The notes under the pieces: generated by a model
What the model was told of the DNA's origin: nothing
Seen by the model: the letters and a program-made list of their open reading frames with translations, nothing else
Database searches by the model: none
Source of the DNA: Monarcha castaneiventris obscurior
Lineage: Eukaryota > Chordata > Aves > Passeriformes > Monarchidae
Length of the DNA stretch: 64,000 bases
NCBI GenBank assembly: GCA_026261815.1
Contig: JAMPIT010000890.1
Coordinates: forward strand, 9,764,001-9,828,000
Direction: 5' to 3'
Part shown: one piece after another, positions 36,051-51,021 of the stretch
Position numbering within the stretch: position 1 is the stretch's first letter
Layout of the letters: every line of letters starts with the position of its first letter
Program-made: the position numbers and the translations under genes

Positions 36051-39000
36051 AATGTCAGATTTTTTCAGAGGCAGACTGATTCAAATAGTGGTTCAAAAGC
36101 ACGTCATATCAGAGCTGGGCTTCATGAAATCAGAGAATGAAATCTTTTCAAGCAAAGAGGAAAATCTCTTAAGACCATTTCCCTAACCTCTTGAATGACC
36201 TGGGAGTGTTAAATCCTAATTTCTGTCATACACTCTTTTGTCACTAACATGGAATTATTTGTGTTTAGGGCACCTTCACACTCCTTGTGGCAAACAAATA
36301 ATTTAACATTAAATCAGTGAAGAAACTAGTCAAGAAATAGTGTTTGGACAAGTGTATATAATATGAGTCAGATTCTTTTGGTTTTTTTAAGGGTTTCCTC
36401 TCGGTGTGTTTGAAATGGGCCTAATTTTACCTTTGTAAAAATCTGAAGGACACCAAGTTATTAATTATAATTAAAAGTGAAAAGGTCTGTCCATTCTGAA
36501 ATTCAATTTCATTATAAAGTATCAAGTCAGTATTCACTTTTGCCAAAACTGTGTATATGCCCTAAGGAAACTACATTTAAAGGCAGAGAGCTTATATATT
36601 TTAGTGCTGAGTTATGACTTCTAAGTTGAACTAAGTAGAAAGGAAAAACTCTGTATGTTTATAGTTTCACCTGTACTCTGCCAGAAAGACAACCTGGCCT
36701 TCATTTCCTTCCTGGGTTAATTCTTCACACACAAAAAATTATTTACTAGCACTACTTATGCAGTCTGAGCCTTCCCCTTTCCAACCAGGAGTTTGGCAGG
36801 GATGTTGCCAGCAGCAGCACCTATATACTTTCCACAAAAAGAAGATGCTTCACAAGAAAATGCCAGTTCAACTAAATTCAGGTGTCTGCTTTACACATTT
36901 TCCATCAAAAAATATCTGGGAAATGAAAAATATTTTGATTTAGACGTGTGACTGCAGTGTTTCACAGCAGTTACAGAAGAATTACCCCATGCCTTCAGTC
37001 TTCTAAGGAATGACAGTGATGTCTTCTGGAACAAGTAGATTGAGGGGGGTATAAATGATACAGATAAATGGAGCCATGAGGCACGAAAATAAAAATCCCC
37101 TGACATACCATGACAGCACTACCAAATACAGGTACTGAAGATTATTACCAAAAAATTTAGGTTTGATTTTCCACCATAAGTTCAGACATTTCCAAGGAGA
37201 GAAAAGCCCAGCTTTCAAAAAGTTCAAATCATCAAAATTTATAACGTTTAGAATGGATCCCAGCAGATATTTGTGCAAGAAGCTCCACTTGACTTTTCAC
37301 CTTGTCCAAGTGTCTAAATAATAATTGAAAATCTCTCAGACGCTTTGTAGTAAAATATTCATCTAATCTTCAGATTTTTTTTGTTGTAATTCATTTGAAG
37401 TCGATAAATACCATAATTTCTGCTGCATTAAACTCCACTGAACCACTTCAATGTTTTTAACAAGGTTAAGATTTAGACTAAAAGTTTTCCAATAGGAAGT
37501 TCTTAATATAAAAGAGATGTGGCTGCAATTTCTATCAGAAGCTTAATATTTTCTCTCAATTTCAAGACATTTTTAAATACCAGATCCTAAATAGTAAGGT
37601 ATACTTAGCAATTGAGAAAGATTTAAAATTGGGAGAATTAAAGTTTGAATCTCCCTTTTAGACTGAAAAAGTTATCATAACATTTTGTTGGCTGCTAGGT
37701 ATCGTTGTCAAAAATGTCAGAGAGGTGTGGATTCAAAAGCTGTCACCCTAATGCAAATAACCTGACTGACTGAAAGCCTTGTCATTCTAGTGAAAAGGCA
37801 AAGAAAGACTATAATCTTTGCAATCAGTAAATCAAATTTATACAGAAAAGGGGACAAAGGCTTTTGTTGTTAATATACGTCACCCCTTGAAAAACCCTGA
37901 ACCATTAATAGTCAACAACTAATTCAAACATTTCAATCACCTGTAGAAAACTGCACCATCACAAAACAATCTGGAATCTCTATATACATGTCAGCAGATT
38001 TAATGAAGCTCACTAATTCCTCTCATAACAAGCAAAAAACTTGCATTACAAGTAAGAAGTCTTGGTTTCAAACTGATTAATACAGTGTTCTACTACAAAA
38101 GCAAGTGTAAGTCTTTTCCTAACTGAAATCAGCTTTTATATTAGATATTTATGTGAATGACTTGTTTCCATTCTTCCTTTCTCTTTAGGGTACTAGTGTG
38201 ACTAGGATGGGAGAAAACAATGAAGAATCACCAAAGTGCTACTTGAAATCAACATATAGAGTGAACCAAAATGTCACGCTTATAAATATTTATAAGATAG
38301 GATTTCCCATTATATGTTCAGCATTGAATGGTGCATGTTATTCTTATTAATGTTTCATAAACATTTGTACAAAAAAACAATATGCTTTACTTTTCTTCTA
38401 AGTATTAAGTAGAATTATAGCAGCATCTGCTTTCAGCAGTTGAGTGCACAAGCTATTCATGCCCTGTCGTAAATTCCATGATGCATTAAGATGCCATTAA
38501 ATGTACCTTCTGTGGTTGTCTGCTCATTTACATACCTTGTAAATCATCGTGTAAAAATCAAGTGAACTAGGGAGTAATCACCTGCACTCTTCCCTTCTGC
38601 CACAGAATCCTGTGCCATCCACATCTTCCTCCATCAGGATCATCACCATTAAACATAAAGTCAATTATGTCAATGATAAGAAGCTTAATTGCTAAAGGCA
38701 ATTTGAGCTATATTTTTTAACAAGTCCATTTTCTAGAAAAAAATTTGAAAGCCAGGCAGCATAGGCAAGCCAGAAGATATGAACATAATTGGTGAGGCCT
38801 TTCTCCTCAAGGATACTCAGTTGGGAGTCTTACGTAAAATAAATAGACAAACAAACAAATAAATAAAAAACCCTTGAGGAATGAAGATCAATTAAAAGAG
38901 AAGCCTGTCTCTTTGTGGTCTTTCCTCCTCACACACAATCTTTAGCATGCTTCCTATACTGCCTCTGTACTTGAGCAAAATAGAAGAAGAATATCTCAGC

Positions 39001-42000
39001 TTTTGCAGAACTAGAACATACTGGAGGAGAACGTCTCCTTTTTTATTATTATTCTTTAATTTCATTAGTTTTCTAAGTACTGTTTTTTCACTGTGCTTAC
39101 TGGTTTCATTTCTCCAAGCCAGTTTTTAAGGAGATATCTGGAAAAGGTTTACTTTAATGAAAACATCCATGCAGTTTCCTGCATTGGCTGGCAGGATAGT
39201 TTTGTCAGTGTTGCAGATGTAGCTCCACTGACTGCAGACTCTCTCTCTCACCACTCGGGTGATTCAGCCTCTAATGTTCAGGAGCTTGGAAACAGGCATC
39301 TGCACCTGGGTACCAGAGATGGCAAAGTAATGTGCTGCTGGCAGGATATCCACTATGTTTCATTGTTTCCCCTCCGACATTTAAACATTTCAGTCCCTCT
39401 AAATTAGGCAGATCAGCTTTCTCTGAATGTAACAATTACTTCCACTCATTTCTTATGAGATTTGCTCTTTCTAAGAAGCCAGATAAAAATGTTTACCCTA
39501 TAGAAACATTGCCCAATATCTTTATTGAGTCAGAGTGTCCTTGAAAGGGAACAAGCCTGGTGAACTGCAAGGTCTGAAGTCAGCAACAAAGGAAGGCTGG
39601 AAAGGAGCTCTGGAGAGAGGGAGAAAGGGAAGGAAAGAGAATGGTAAACACGACTGAGGGCACATATGCATCCAAGGTGAACTGCAAGACTGCCAGAGGT
39701 AACTAATTTATTTCATTTTGAGTCTGTCAACTTCCACTGAAAAAATATTTTTTAAACTTAAGAAAATGAAATAACCCTTGATTTTAATGTCAGGCTTTCA
39801 CCTAGCACACACAACTCCCTTGCTAGGAGAATGCAGCCCATGGGACTTCTTAGCATCCTTTTCAAAGAAACAGCTTCTGAAAATAACCAGATCACAGTTT
39901 TTTTTCCCTCAAAAGGAGAATAAAAAAAAGGGAGGAGGGAAGCTAATAAATAATATGAAGTTCCTTGCATTTAGTGACAAATGTTATGAAAAAAAGCACA
40001 ACGCTTTGTAAGTGATGCTTTCTCCTTGCCTGTCATCTGTGTTTATACCATATCTATCAGTCTTTGCAGCCCTCAGTCCTTGAACTCCTGCAAGCAATAA
40101 AGAGAAGCATCTACCACGTGCTTCATTACCAAACACCAAGACTCTTCCTTTAGCTTTTCAAGAAATAGGGGGAGGAGGAATTGTCTTCTGGCAATTAGAG
40201 GAAACAGATGTTGAATTTGGGGTGACAGGTCTGCTATAAACTTATGGGTACAGAGAAGAGACCTCACAGATCAAATAGGGACTTAGGAACTCTTCTGAAA
40301 ACTGAGCACACCAATGTCTAACGATTTTTGGTGGAGATCCCCTTTCAAGCCAGCTCTTCAAACCGGATGAGGTGAGGTTCGAGTGGATCAGGCAACCTGA
40401 AAAGCCCAGGTAGACAATGGGAACCCCACTGTTACAGATATCTCTTGGCATATCAGTTGTTTATAAATGAAAATTTTTCAGTTCTATTAGTAAAACATTA
40501 ATAATGAAAACTGTCAGCCTTGCACTAAAACAACAGGATCACAGGTAGCAGTGGCAAGCCAACAGCTTGGGGTTCCACCACAGTCGCAAGAGGAGCAACT
40601 GCTACTCCCTCTGAGCTGCCACATAGTTTTGGGCAGACAAGATGGATGGAGAAGCTTATTCTCCCACAGATGATGCTAGGTCACTGTCTCCATGAGGGAA
40701 AGCTCTATACTGGCCAGCTGGCTGCCTCTGAGCTGCTGCTCACCCTCATCCCCCACACACTTATCATCTAGAAACAGAGGCCCTCGCTGTGCCGCTGAGA
40801 ATGTAGCTTGGGAAAAGCTGTTGTCATTATAAATACTTAAACCCTTTTCACATCTTCTTATTCCATTTTTACCAACCTCTCTAAACAGTTTGCAGATCAG
40901 CCAGCACTGCCAAAGCTTTCCTGCTATTTTTTCAGTGATTTCTGCTACTGAACCTCTTTATTTTCTCATTTAGGAAAATATTGAGGTTGCCTGTTGACCC
41001 CCTTGCTTTTTAACTCTGGAACCAGTGTTTGCATTGGAAGAAACTCTTTGTGATGCTGAGTGAAAACAGAGCCCTGAAGGTACTGATAAATTAGAGCATA
41101 CATTTGTTATTTAGAGACTGTGTGGTCAATTCAGCCCCTCCTGTCATGACAGTGCCTCCATGTACTTGGCTTTGCAGGCTCTTACTGTAGTCACACAGCT
41201 CAGAATTTTTAAAAATAGGTTTTGCATCCTAATTTAAATGCCACAAACAAGCCTGTCTCCATTGAGAAATTCATCAGTTTTACTGTTCTAGGAAGCAATT
41301 CTCCCTTTCTAATGCTGTAAGCATCTCCAAATATTCATTCATAAGAAGATTAACAATAGTCTCAGTGTCAGTCAGGCTAGATGATTTTAGTCCTAGCTGA
41401 AAAGCTACACCCTTGCCAGTGCTTACACCTGCTGAGTTCAGTCCTTTTCAGTCAAAGGCTACAAAGACACAGCAATCTGCCTGTGTGGCTTCATTTCCAG
41501 CAAATTGATCCCAGAAATTATCACATTACATTTCCAGCTCTCTAAAAAAACTTGCCAAAGTGCATAAATAATTTTAAAATCTAAGAACAATGCTCGAGTC
41601 ATCTTTTTTTATCCACCCATAATTCATCCAGCACAGTCTGACTATGGCCCATGACTCATGCTCCCATGCACTACCACTGCATAAATAAGTGATGATTCCT
41701 CCAAGCAGCTGGAAGATGTAACTGAATGCAGAGGAAAAGCCTAATACTTAACATCTAAAAATCTACTAATTCATAAATGCAAATTTATATACATATCTAC
41801 ATATGTGTGTCTCTCTTGATCTTTCTAACTTCAGGGATTCTTTTTGATACTGCATGAGTAGTCTGGCCTACATGGGTAATTAAAGATATAATTGTTCCTT
41901 CTGAGTTTTTCCTCCGAGAACACTAATACATGTTTTGCAACAGGCATACTGTGTCCAACCATAAAAAAGTGTGTTATCACCTTTTGTTTTCTAGACGAGG

Positions 42001-43404
42001 AAGCTGAAAAAAATTACTTAAAGAAGGACTGAAACAAACTAGTTCAAATTTGAAAACTAACCAGAATTTTTAAATAAACCATAACTTAATTTCATGCATA
42101 TTTTTCCCAGGAGGATTTTGAATAAACACAAAATTTCTGTTGCTTTTGTATTTTTAAAGTTTTTCCCTACTCCCAGTCAGCTTGATTCTCATAATAAGAA
42201 AGGGAAAAAAACTCCTAGAAACAAGAGAGATTCTGTGTGCTTGTAAAGTTATATTCTTGAGGGAAATGGAACTTTCTCACGAACATTTTCACCTCTTCAA
42301 AAGGAATAATGTTTTGTCAAGAAAAAAAAAGAGGCAGACAAGTGTTATAAAAGGTACTTTAAGCATATCTCAGTCATATTTATGACTCTGAAATGTGTGC
42401 TATTTCAGTACTTCCTGCTCTGTTACATTATTCAGCTGCCAACTGTCCTGTATTTCATATCCTTTACAGACATTTAACATAAAGTACACTTCATTCTGGC
42501 ATTGAATATTCCTTTTTTACTTTCAGATTCACATATCATCTCTATTTCTTCCCAAATCATCCAGCTACTTGGCTAATGCAAGTACGTACAATGTTTAAGA
42601 GAGGAGCTTTATGTAGCTACTAATTTACTTTGCCCATCACTGGATTCACTTAATACCACGATTTTGCTACACATTTTCCATGGGAGGTCCCCACTAGATA
42701 TTATGTGAAAGCAGTAGGTATTCCATAAAATGCTTCTCTGCAATTATTTCATGGGTTTTTTTACTTATTTTGTTTCTTTTCTTTCCCTCTATTCCTTTCA
42801 AGCCTCTTCTTACCGTTTCCAGCTCTCTCCTTCATGGCATTTACAGTCCTCATGCCAACATGGCTTGACAGGACTGACATGTGAACCCTGGGAGCTGCTG
42901 TCCACTTCTACAGGTAGCCACAGCCAAGCAGAATGCATTTTAAAAAAACACAAAATTGAAATCTCTCTCTCAGCATCCTAGAGTGACTTCCTGTTCATCT
43001 GTCTTTTCCTCTTATGCCACCATTGGGTAGCCAAAATAAGAAAACATCCTTGTTACATGATATGCAGCAATGCTCTGACCATGAGTTAAGCTACAGAGAA
43101 GCTGTCTTGGGTTTGACTAGACAACTTCTGGTTTTCCTATCAGGTTTGCTTTGTTTATGGCATAAACACAGAGGGTCAAATCTGTCATTTTAATATGGAA
43201 AGCTATTTTGCACAGCACACAGACACACAAATACTTATGGTATAAAATAAATGTTGTAGCTATATGCAGCTTTACTCTCAAAGCAAACACACCTCTCAAG
43301 AGATTACCTTCTCAAGTAGTGCACTGTTGTGGTCTGAAATAAAACAGTGCACATCTTGTATAATACTAGCAGGGTAGCATTCACTTCAGAAGTAACTAAT
43401 GCTG

Positions 43405-43405
<1 letters not shown>
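36051..43405. other. Unique non-coding DNA
   Basis: About 7.3 kb with no recognised gene or transposon. It contains a minor (AAAC)/(AAAT) run near 38840-38870 and a purine-rich patch at about 39590-39650. GC is somewhat higher at 40540-40800. All open frames are under 105 codons without known motifs. Confidence 0.6.
38441..38560. promoter_or_regulatory. Possible conserved non-coding element
   Basis: Non-repetitive stretch with TAAA/CATAAA-like and 'attccatgatgcattaagat' sequence typical in feel of homeodomain-bound enhancers. Judged by eye only; no alignment was possible. Confidence 0.15.
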
Positions 43406-43447
<42 letters not shown>

Positions 43448-43448
43448 T
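43406..43448 (+). repeat. (AAT)n microsatellite, about 14 units
   Basis: Uninterrupted AAT/TAA trinucleotides. Likely length-polymorphic. The minus-strand poly-leucine frame over it is an artefact. Confidence 0.97.
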
Positions 43449-44994
43449 TGCAAAGTGCTGGCTGGTATTCAAAACTCTCCTGAAAGCACTCAAACTGCTT
43501 GACTGAATAAACAAACAAACAAACTGCTTGTTTCTTCCCTCTGCTTCCCTCTCTCTGCCAAAAATACAAACCAGACAAACACATTTCTAACTGATGTCAT
43601 TCTGATATAACTGTTTGAATTTTACCAATTCCAGAGCCTATTTCAGAAAATCTAAATATTCTATTAAATAAATACTATTTATTGTGGTATGGCTTATGCT
43701 AAACCCTTCCCCTACTAGAACCTGAGTTAAGCATTAATACCAGATTCTTACTGTAGTCTGAATACGAGTAATATTTGTTATTCCTCCAGAAATTCAAAGT
43801 GAATAAAACCTTGCTCCATATTATACTTTTCACTGATTTCAAATATAATTTTTGGATGTGACAACAATGTGAGCAGCCTTTCTGCACCTGCTCCAAAATA
43901 TTTTAGGAAAATTCTGTTGTTAAAACCTATATTGGTGCCCTGTTAGGGAGATATAATGAAAATAAACCTTGAAAAGTGCAGGAGAGATAATTTGGAAATA
44001 ATAAAAGGACCAAAAGAAAGTTCATGTATCATTCAATTAGAGTACAAATCTTGGGTTGATGGCTGCTGACACAGCAAGCAGCTACCGCATAGTCTGGAAC
44101 CTACCAGGAAAATGCCTTTCACTACACCTAGTCCTAAATTCTGTAGGCTGAAAAAAGCAGAGGAGATATGAAAACCAGCTACAAAGCCTACTGGGAATGA
44201 ATGCATCTGCTACTTTAAAATACATGTGTTTCTATTTTCCAAATGATATCTTTAACACAGAGCTGGCTTCTGCCTCCTGTCAGCAAATGTTTTCTTTATT
44301 TTAAATTGAGAGGCAGTCTGTGTGACAGAGAATGACATTTTACTGGAGCATCAAGTTTCTACAGCTCTAATTAAATTTAGATCATCTCTGTTATTTTCAG
44401 CTGTAGCTGGCCAGATAGCCCTAAGAGAAAGCTGTTAGAATACTAATGGCTTGGCCACCAAGTTCATCATGGCTTCATATACCCACATGGAAACCACAAA
44501 ACTTCGATACATTAGAAAATTCTATGTTAAGTCAAATGTTTTCAAAAGGCCTATTTAGGATAACTCACCTGGATTAGGTTCCTGCTTTTTAGCCAATGGA
44601 TTCTCAATTTACATCTACATGCAATTATTTATCAGAGTACTGACATGTGCAATATAAGCAGGTACAGCAGTGCCAGTTTGATCCATTCAGCCCAAATATT
44701 CCTGGAAGCACTCATGTCCATGTCATCCACCAAACCCTGCTCGGCTGCCACCTGCTGTGAGTAACACTTAAGTTCATGAGATGTCCCCACCAATCTTGCT
44801 CCCCTCTATGTCCCACACAGCTTCAAGAGATTCAAAGAGGTTTAAAAGTGAACTTAAAAAGTACTGATCTTTTCCTCAGAAACTTTTTAAAATTGTTTTT
44901 CATCTGGCTTTACCGATAACAAAAATAGTCCATGGGTAAGGGAACAAAATGTTGATGACCTAGAGTTATGTTTGTTTTGTGTGTTGATGTTCAG

Positions 44995-45155
44995 AATTTT
45001 CCCAATTAAATGTCGGCTTTAATTATGCCATCCATCCTCAGCTGGCAGGCTCTGGTAATTTATCAAGATATTTCAATAATTGATGTATTCTGCCAGAGAT
45101 CATAGGCACCTACATATTCAACTGGTGCGATTTGAAGACATTAATGATTTCTAAA
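44995..45155. promoter_or_regulatory. Possible conserved non-coding element
   Basis: Rich in TAAT/ATTA cores spaced along complex sequence ('gtcggctttaattatgccat', 'tcaataattgatg'). It resembles developmental enhancers. The basis is texture only. Confidence 0.2.
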
Positions 45156-47499
45156 ATAATTTTATACACATTTAGTATTTAAAATTCCCTATTTTGTAAA
45201 ATGCAGAACCTAAGCTGCATCTTAGGTTTATTACATTAAACCATGATCTTCCCTGCTTCAATTTGGAGGAATTTAAAAAGAAAACAAAAAAAATATTCAC
45301 CTACATACTAGCGATCGAGTGAAATTTAGTATTTGCTGACAATCTAGGAAAAGGCCACACAGCGTAGAAGGAAAAAGGCAAAACATCTCAGTCACAATAA
45401 GAGTTTGTGAGTAATTATATAGGCTATTTCTTAATGCAAACAGAACAAAAAAGTGCTTCCTTAACTATGTATTCAGAAAGAGCAATTAAGAATGTAATGG
45501 TACGTTCCAATCAAAACAGAAATATTGCAATTTTTTACAGATTCTTACACTTCAGAATCCTGACTTTCCATTATTCACATTCTGGTTGAAGTCTGTAACA
45601 GCTCTGGAGATGGATTTCATTAATGTGATCTTCATTTCTTCCCTTCTCCTTCTAAGTCCTCCCTGCTCATTAGCTCTGAGGGAGCCAGGGCTTGTTAATG
45701 GTCCAGCAGTCATATGGTAGATCAATAACCTAATAAGGGAAAAACTTTAAGTGTAGGGGGAGAGCACAGAAAGAAGGAGAAAAACATTTCAAAGTCTACA
45801 TTTGTTCCTCCCCTGGTAACAGAAGTGAATCAAATTCTACCAATGTGAACAGGGAGTTCTGGATCAGGCCCTACAGCCTACACAAAAATCAGGTTGGATT
45901 GGATTATTATTTCAGTTCTAAATCCTGGAGTTCATTTTAACCCTGCTCAGCAGCTGGCAGCAATCCTGGTAGTTTCTAAGGTTGGATAAATGCAAGCTCC
46001 CGTAAAAATCTGTTTTAAGGCCATGATCAATCATGAAGTGCTGTATACTACAAGACCTTGTTTAGTACCAACTGTTTTCACAAAGAATCCTTTCTGCTGA
46101 GGAACTTGGATGAAAGGTCTTCTTTTTTTTGATTTCAGTGGGAATTAAACATGCCAAATGGTCTGACAGCCTGCATCACAGTGTCTGCTAAGCTGCATGA
46201 TAATAATACTACAGATATGACAATAATGATCCACAACAGTGGACATTAGCATATTTTTCTGATCTGACAGGCATCCAACAAGCAGTTATCAGTCAGGAAA
46301 ATGGTGGAGGGTTAAACCCTTAAATATCTCCTAGGTCAAGAAACCCTGTCTTTTCTGCAATACAGAATACTTTGATTGCATGCAACCAGCATCATGAAGA
46401 TGAACGCAACTGCAGCACATTTATGGTATCTTTCAGCTCCCTGGGTCAGAAAATGTTAGTGTGATTTGGGCACATTTGTTGTATTTGTTGTCCTTTCCAG
46501 CCACAAAAATTAGAAGCCATATCAGAAGAAACCCCATGAGCCTCTAAGTAAATGCAGGGAACTCTCCTGCAGCAGCCAGCTTTAATGAGGAATTGCAACA
46601 CCAGGCAGTGTATTTCAAAGGCAAAAAATCCAGCAGCTTTCTGAAAAACAACACCCTCATCCCATTCTCTACAGTGCTACAGCCTGACACGTATCATCTG
46701 GCTTTTAAGTTTTTCTGGAAGGATACCATTTGACCTAACCCACTGGAGGTAAATCATTATATGATTTAATGGGCACAAGTGCTTGTTAAAAGCTTTGCCT
46801 GAGCAGCCAGTTTTACATCCACAGCAAACACATCCTGTGCTATTCTAAATATTCATTTTTCCACATATTGCTTGCTACAACTTCCCTGTTGTTTTTGACT
46901 TAATTACCTTTCTGTGAGCATCATGCAGTTCTGGGGGAAAAAAAATAAAAAAAGACATTAGAGTTAGATCACCCTCCTGGTGTGGGATTTTTCCCCATCA
47001 TATGGTTTACTACAGCTTTGCTGTATCCAGCACCCAGGGTGGTGGGCTGCTCATTGGCCCCTGTGCACAGAGGCTGCTCCTGTGAAAGGGAACTTTCCTT
47101 CCTTAATCCACATAATTCTATCCTCTTCAGTTTCCTCCTCTGAACTTCTCTCTGAACACTTACAGATTCACCTAAGGGCAGTAGCTCACGCTCTGCTTAA
47201 GTGATTTATTTTTCTTCCAACAGATCTAGATTTTCATGGGTTTGTTAAAGCCAGCTTGGTTTTAATCAGGACTAATAACCTTCAAATAGTATTTTCTAAA
47301 AAACTCATTTACTGCCTCTTTAAAGCCATGTATAATTAGAAATATTTCTGCTTTCAATATACGTAGGATTTTTTATTATTCCTTTATTTCTGGAGGAAAT
47401 GTGCATTAATTATTAATTTTAAAATAAAATTGGGATTTCTCTGCTATAAAGAACTGCAGAAAACTGTTGGGTTCTTATTTATGAAATATGTTTTTAGTA

Positions 47500-47640
47500 T
47501 TGATATTGTATTAATTTTCCTAGCTTGGTGGCAGTTGGATGCATGCCAATGACAAAAATGCACTCCGTTTTTAATATCCACATAATTTTGCACTTTATTT
47601 TGAATTTATTACCCATTAATGGACCCAAGTATATAAAGTA
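47500..47640. promoter_or_regulatory. Possible conserved non-coding element
   Basis: Complex AT-rich sequence with a TGCATGCC core, a CATAATTTTGCA block and 'acccattaatgg' (ATTA-type site). Enhancer-like in feel; unproven. Confidence 0.15.
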
Positions 47641-50129
47641 AATAAAGTATTCCATAAAGCAAGACAAAACCTAATTGCAGAGAAAAGGAAGTGGTAATGT
47701 AAGACAATAAGAGATCATTCAAATTATACTAATTCTACCAGTGATTTAAAAAAATAATACTACAGGGCTATTCTACACTGTGTTTCCATTCAAAGAAATT
47801 ATGTGCCACAGAACAGAGTAACATTGCAATGAATGAGCACCTCTGTGTTTTGGGACATAGAAACTGACTTTGTGCTTTGTTTTGAAAAGCCTTCAGAAAT
47901 CTACTTGTTAAAATTCATATCCTCTGCAATTCCCAGTGAGAATGGTTAATCTCTCATATCAAGTTCAGGCATGCAAAAAAAAAAAATCAAAACAACCACA
48001 AAAGAAGAACTTAATTTACTTTGCTTTATTCCTCTAACTTCAGATAAGTGCTGAATAGTTGCACATGATGTAAATCAGAACATTTAAAAAAAATATTGGA
48101 CTGATACAGAGTTTTCCAAGACTCATGTTCCACTGAGCACTTAACATCTCTCATCCATAAAATTGGAATGTTAAAAATTGAAAGAAATACTGAAATCTGG
48201 AATGAGCAAAGACTGTAAATTGGCAAGCAGAATTGTCATATGAAACAGAGAAGGTCATTTATTATCTCTCTGCCACAGATGACCCATCTGCACAATGAGG
48301 ACACCAAACTACCTCAGCACAGCTCTGCAAAGCTTTCCATTTATAAGCCTTTTCAAGGTCCCTAAGTATAGGCTGATAAGGAAAACTTCACTACTAAGTC
48401 TTTAATAGGCCAGGCTCTGAACACACTAAGCAATAACAGATCAATTGTGAATACTGCTATGTTTCTTAATAAAGAAAGGAAGCTTTCTTCAAAGTGTCAC
48501 TGTTTATGATTTATCACTGATCTTTACAAACTGCTTGTGTGTCCAGAAATTCAATTTAAGAAGCAATACTTTAAAAGGCAGCCACAAGAGCAGCAAGGGG
48601 GTTTTAAACTGACAAAACATCTATTTTCTTGGAAGTCATTAGATGTTTATCTGCCTTTCACATGTCTATCTGAAAATTCTTTTGTTATTTTCCAACAAGC
48701 ATTGTTCAGTTACACTGTTTTTAAAAGAACTGGATTATAGGAGCAGGCAGGGAATTGAAGAATGGGGCCCATCTTGTTAGCCCAGGAGCAAAGTGCTATG
48801 GACTGGCTGGCACAGCCTAGCATTGAGGAAAGTGGTGGTTGAAGTAAAAGGGAGCAAAATCAGCTTATGCAAGACTCTTCTGCAGCTGTGTTCTTCTTGG
48901 CCATTTAAAAGCTGAAAAATTCACAGCAGTGACACAGGTGGCCAAATAAATTTAAAATTTTTCCAAAATTTTATGCAGACTTGAGGAGCTGTTAGTGTTT
49001 GCCTTAAGTCACCTTTCTCCCTTTAGATCTGACCCTTTGCTCAAGTTAAGCATATTTAAATTGCCACCTCCCAAAATGCCTCCTCAAAAGTATTCTAATA
49101 TCTCTCAGGATAACCTCTGATGGTGCACACTGCAGTAGAGAAGGTACAATTCACCAATGACCTACAGGCACACACTTCTCTGTGCACTGCAAAACAGAAG
49201 AAGCAAGGGGAGAATTTAAAAAATAATTAGGTTTGCATTCTCTTCTCTCATCTTGCTCTTACCAAATGAAAATTTGAAGAAAAGTGCTCCATCCTGATCT
49301 ACTATAAATAACATTATCCCTCCAGAGAGGGCATCTGAAAGCTCTTTAATGACAGAATTGTGTTTTCCAAAAATACTGTCTCTTTACAAACAAAACATCT
49401 AAATAGCAGTTGTTTGTGGGGTTTTTGATATGTTCTTCTCATTATAAAAAAACCCCAAATGAAAACATTCAAACAAGGAAAAACAAACAAGTAACTAAAA
49501 CTCAAACCAAATACTCCACTAAATACATATCATTTGCTTAATTGTGGAGACACAGGGGATGGAAATAGAAGATGAAATAAGAAGGGAAAAGAAAATATGA
49601 GAGATGAGTTAACTTTCAGAAACCAAGCTGGTTAAAACCCTGGACAAAACACTGTATTTAGAATTTGCTATTTTTGCCCTTATTCAGGGGCAGCAGAGTT
49701 ATGCCTGCACTTCAAGAAGCTTCAGAAGATCATTTTGTTTAATAAGCTCAAAGATCCGAGAAAAACATTTGCTGGGAAAAAATACCAGAGGAGCTTGGCT
49801 TTCAAAGTGATTCAAACACAGCTTTTTACTACAAAGTGTCTTTTCAATTAGGATGCTAGGAATCAGAGGAGGATAAGATGTAAGGTAATGAGGGCAGGCA
49901 TGACACGGCAGCCTTAGGGCTCCGTGGGATTTTCCTTCAACATTTGATTCAGTCCCTTGGAGAAACCTGCAGTGAATCTGATAGCTTCCTTCTCTTCCCT
50001 CATGCCTCAGCCTTCAGGTCTTGTGTGCTCTTTCACATCTTTGCATCTATTGTGCACACACCAGCACAATTATAAAGCTGTTGTTTCCAGGAGTTCTCCA
50101 TTTTATTATTTAACAAAATAAAATAACTT

Positions 50130-50345
50130 TAATAACATGAGGCGCGGCCTGTTTCTAGTCACTAGGAGATTAAATGAGGAAGGGAGAGATCATCTGAAAG
50201 TCTGTTTGTTGGAAACATCAAGTAATGACCTTTATTACTAATGACCTAGGCCCTCCAGCAATGAACCTAGACAACACTGATTAAGAGAGAAGCCTGCTGC
50301 TTTTTACAGGCATATAAAATAAAAGGAGCCTTTGTGTTAATAGAA
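50130..50345. promoter_or_regulatory. Possible enhancer with repeated TGACCT half-sites
   Basis: TAATGACCT occurs twice (50223-50231 and 50239-50247), placing two AGGTCA nuclear-receptor half-sites on the minus strand with starts 16 bp apart. The first is preceded on that strand by an A/T-rich AATAA-like flank, as in ROR-type monomer sites. A related 'aatgaacct' follows near 50270. The surrounding sequence is complex and looks conserved. Function is inference. Confidence 0.2.
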
Positions 50346-51021
50346 AGGAGTATGACACGGAAGGAAATGTAAAAATGAATGAGCCATAAAAAGAAGGGAT
50401 TTTTCCTCCTCTGTGGAAGACAATAAGAAATTAATCCAGAGATATAAAATCTTGAATCATAGTCTCATACACCACTGAAGAAGCAGATCTTTACAAGCTA
50501 ATGTTAACAAACTAGCTCCTTTGCTAGAAAGTTGCAGAAAACAGACAGTAACTTCTTTCCGGGCGTGGTATAGAACAGCACCTTATTCTTAAAAGAAAAA
50601 AATTCAACTGCCTCCCTTAGAATAAATAACTCATCCTAAGGGTATTTTTGCATCATATGCTCATTATTTTTAAAAAAAAAAAAAATGTAATGGAAATCTT
50701 ACCTATTTCTCTTAACAATGCAGCCCAACCTTCCAAAAGGCCCATCTTGCTTTTGTTATAAAAATACCAAGTCTTTGGCCTGGAAGAAAGTTGTAAATAG
50801 TGACAAGACATGACTGATTGTTACAAGACAACTGTTCTAGGAGCACATCTTCGATGGAAAATGCTCTCATCTAATCTTTGCCATTCCCAGCTCCACACTG
50901 TAGGAGCACTAATAACGCACAAATCTTTTCATTATTAAACAGTTACAACTCAATGCCATCATTAAGAGCCTGAGCACTCGTGTTCACCTTTATGACAGGC
51001 ACTAGATGCAGCAAGGGAAAT

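Larger units (their letters stand above)
43449..51021. other. Unique non-coding DNA, several conserved-looking patches
   Basis: No gene or transposon recognised. A short (AAAC)4 run lies near 43509-43525 and A runs near 47976 and 50671. Three stretches that look conserved are listed separately. Confidence 0.6.

Noticed and set aside
35643..36140. 165-codon frame encoding repeated KEGR
   Set aside because: It is a translation of the (GGAA)n microsatellite, whose period makes all frames open.
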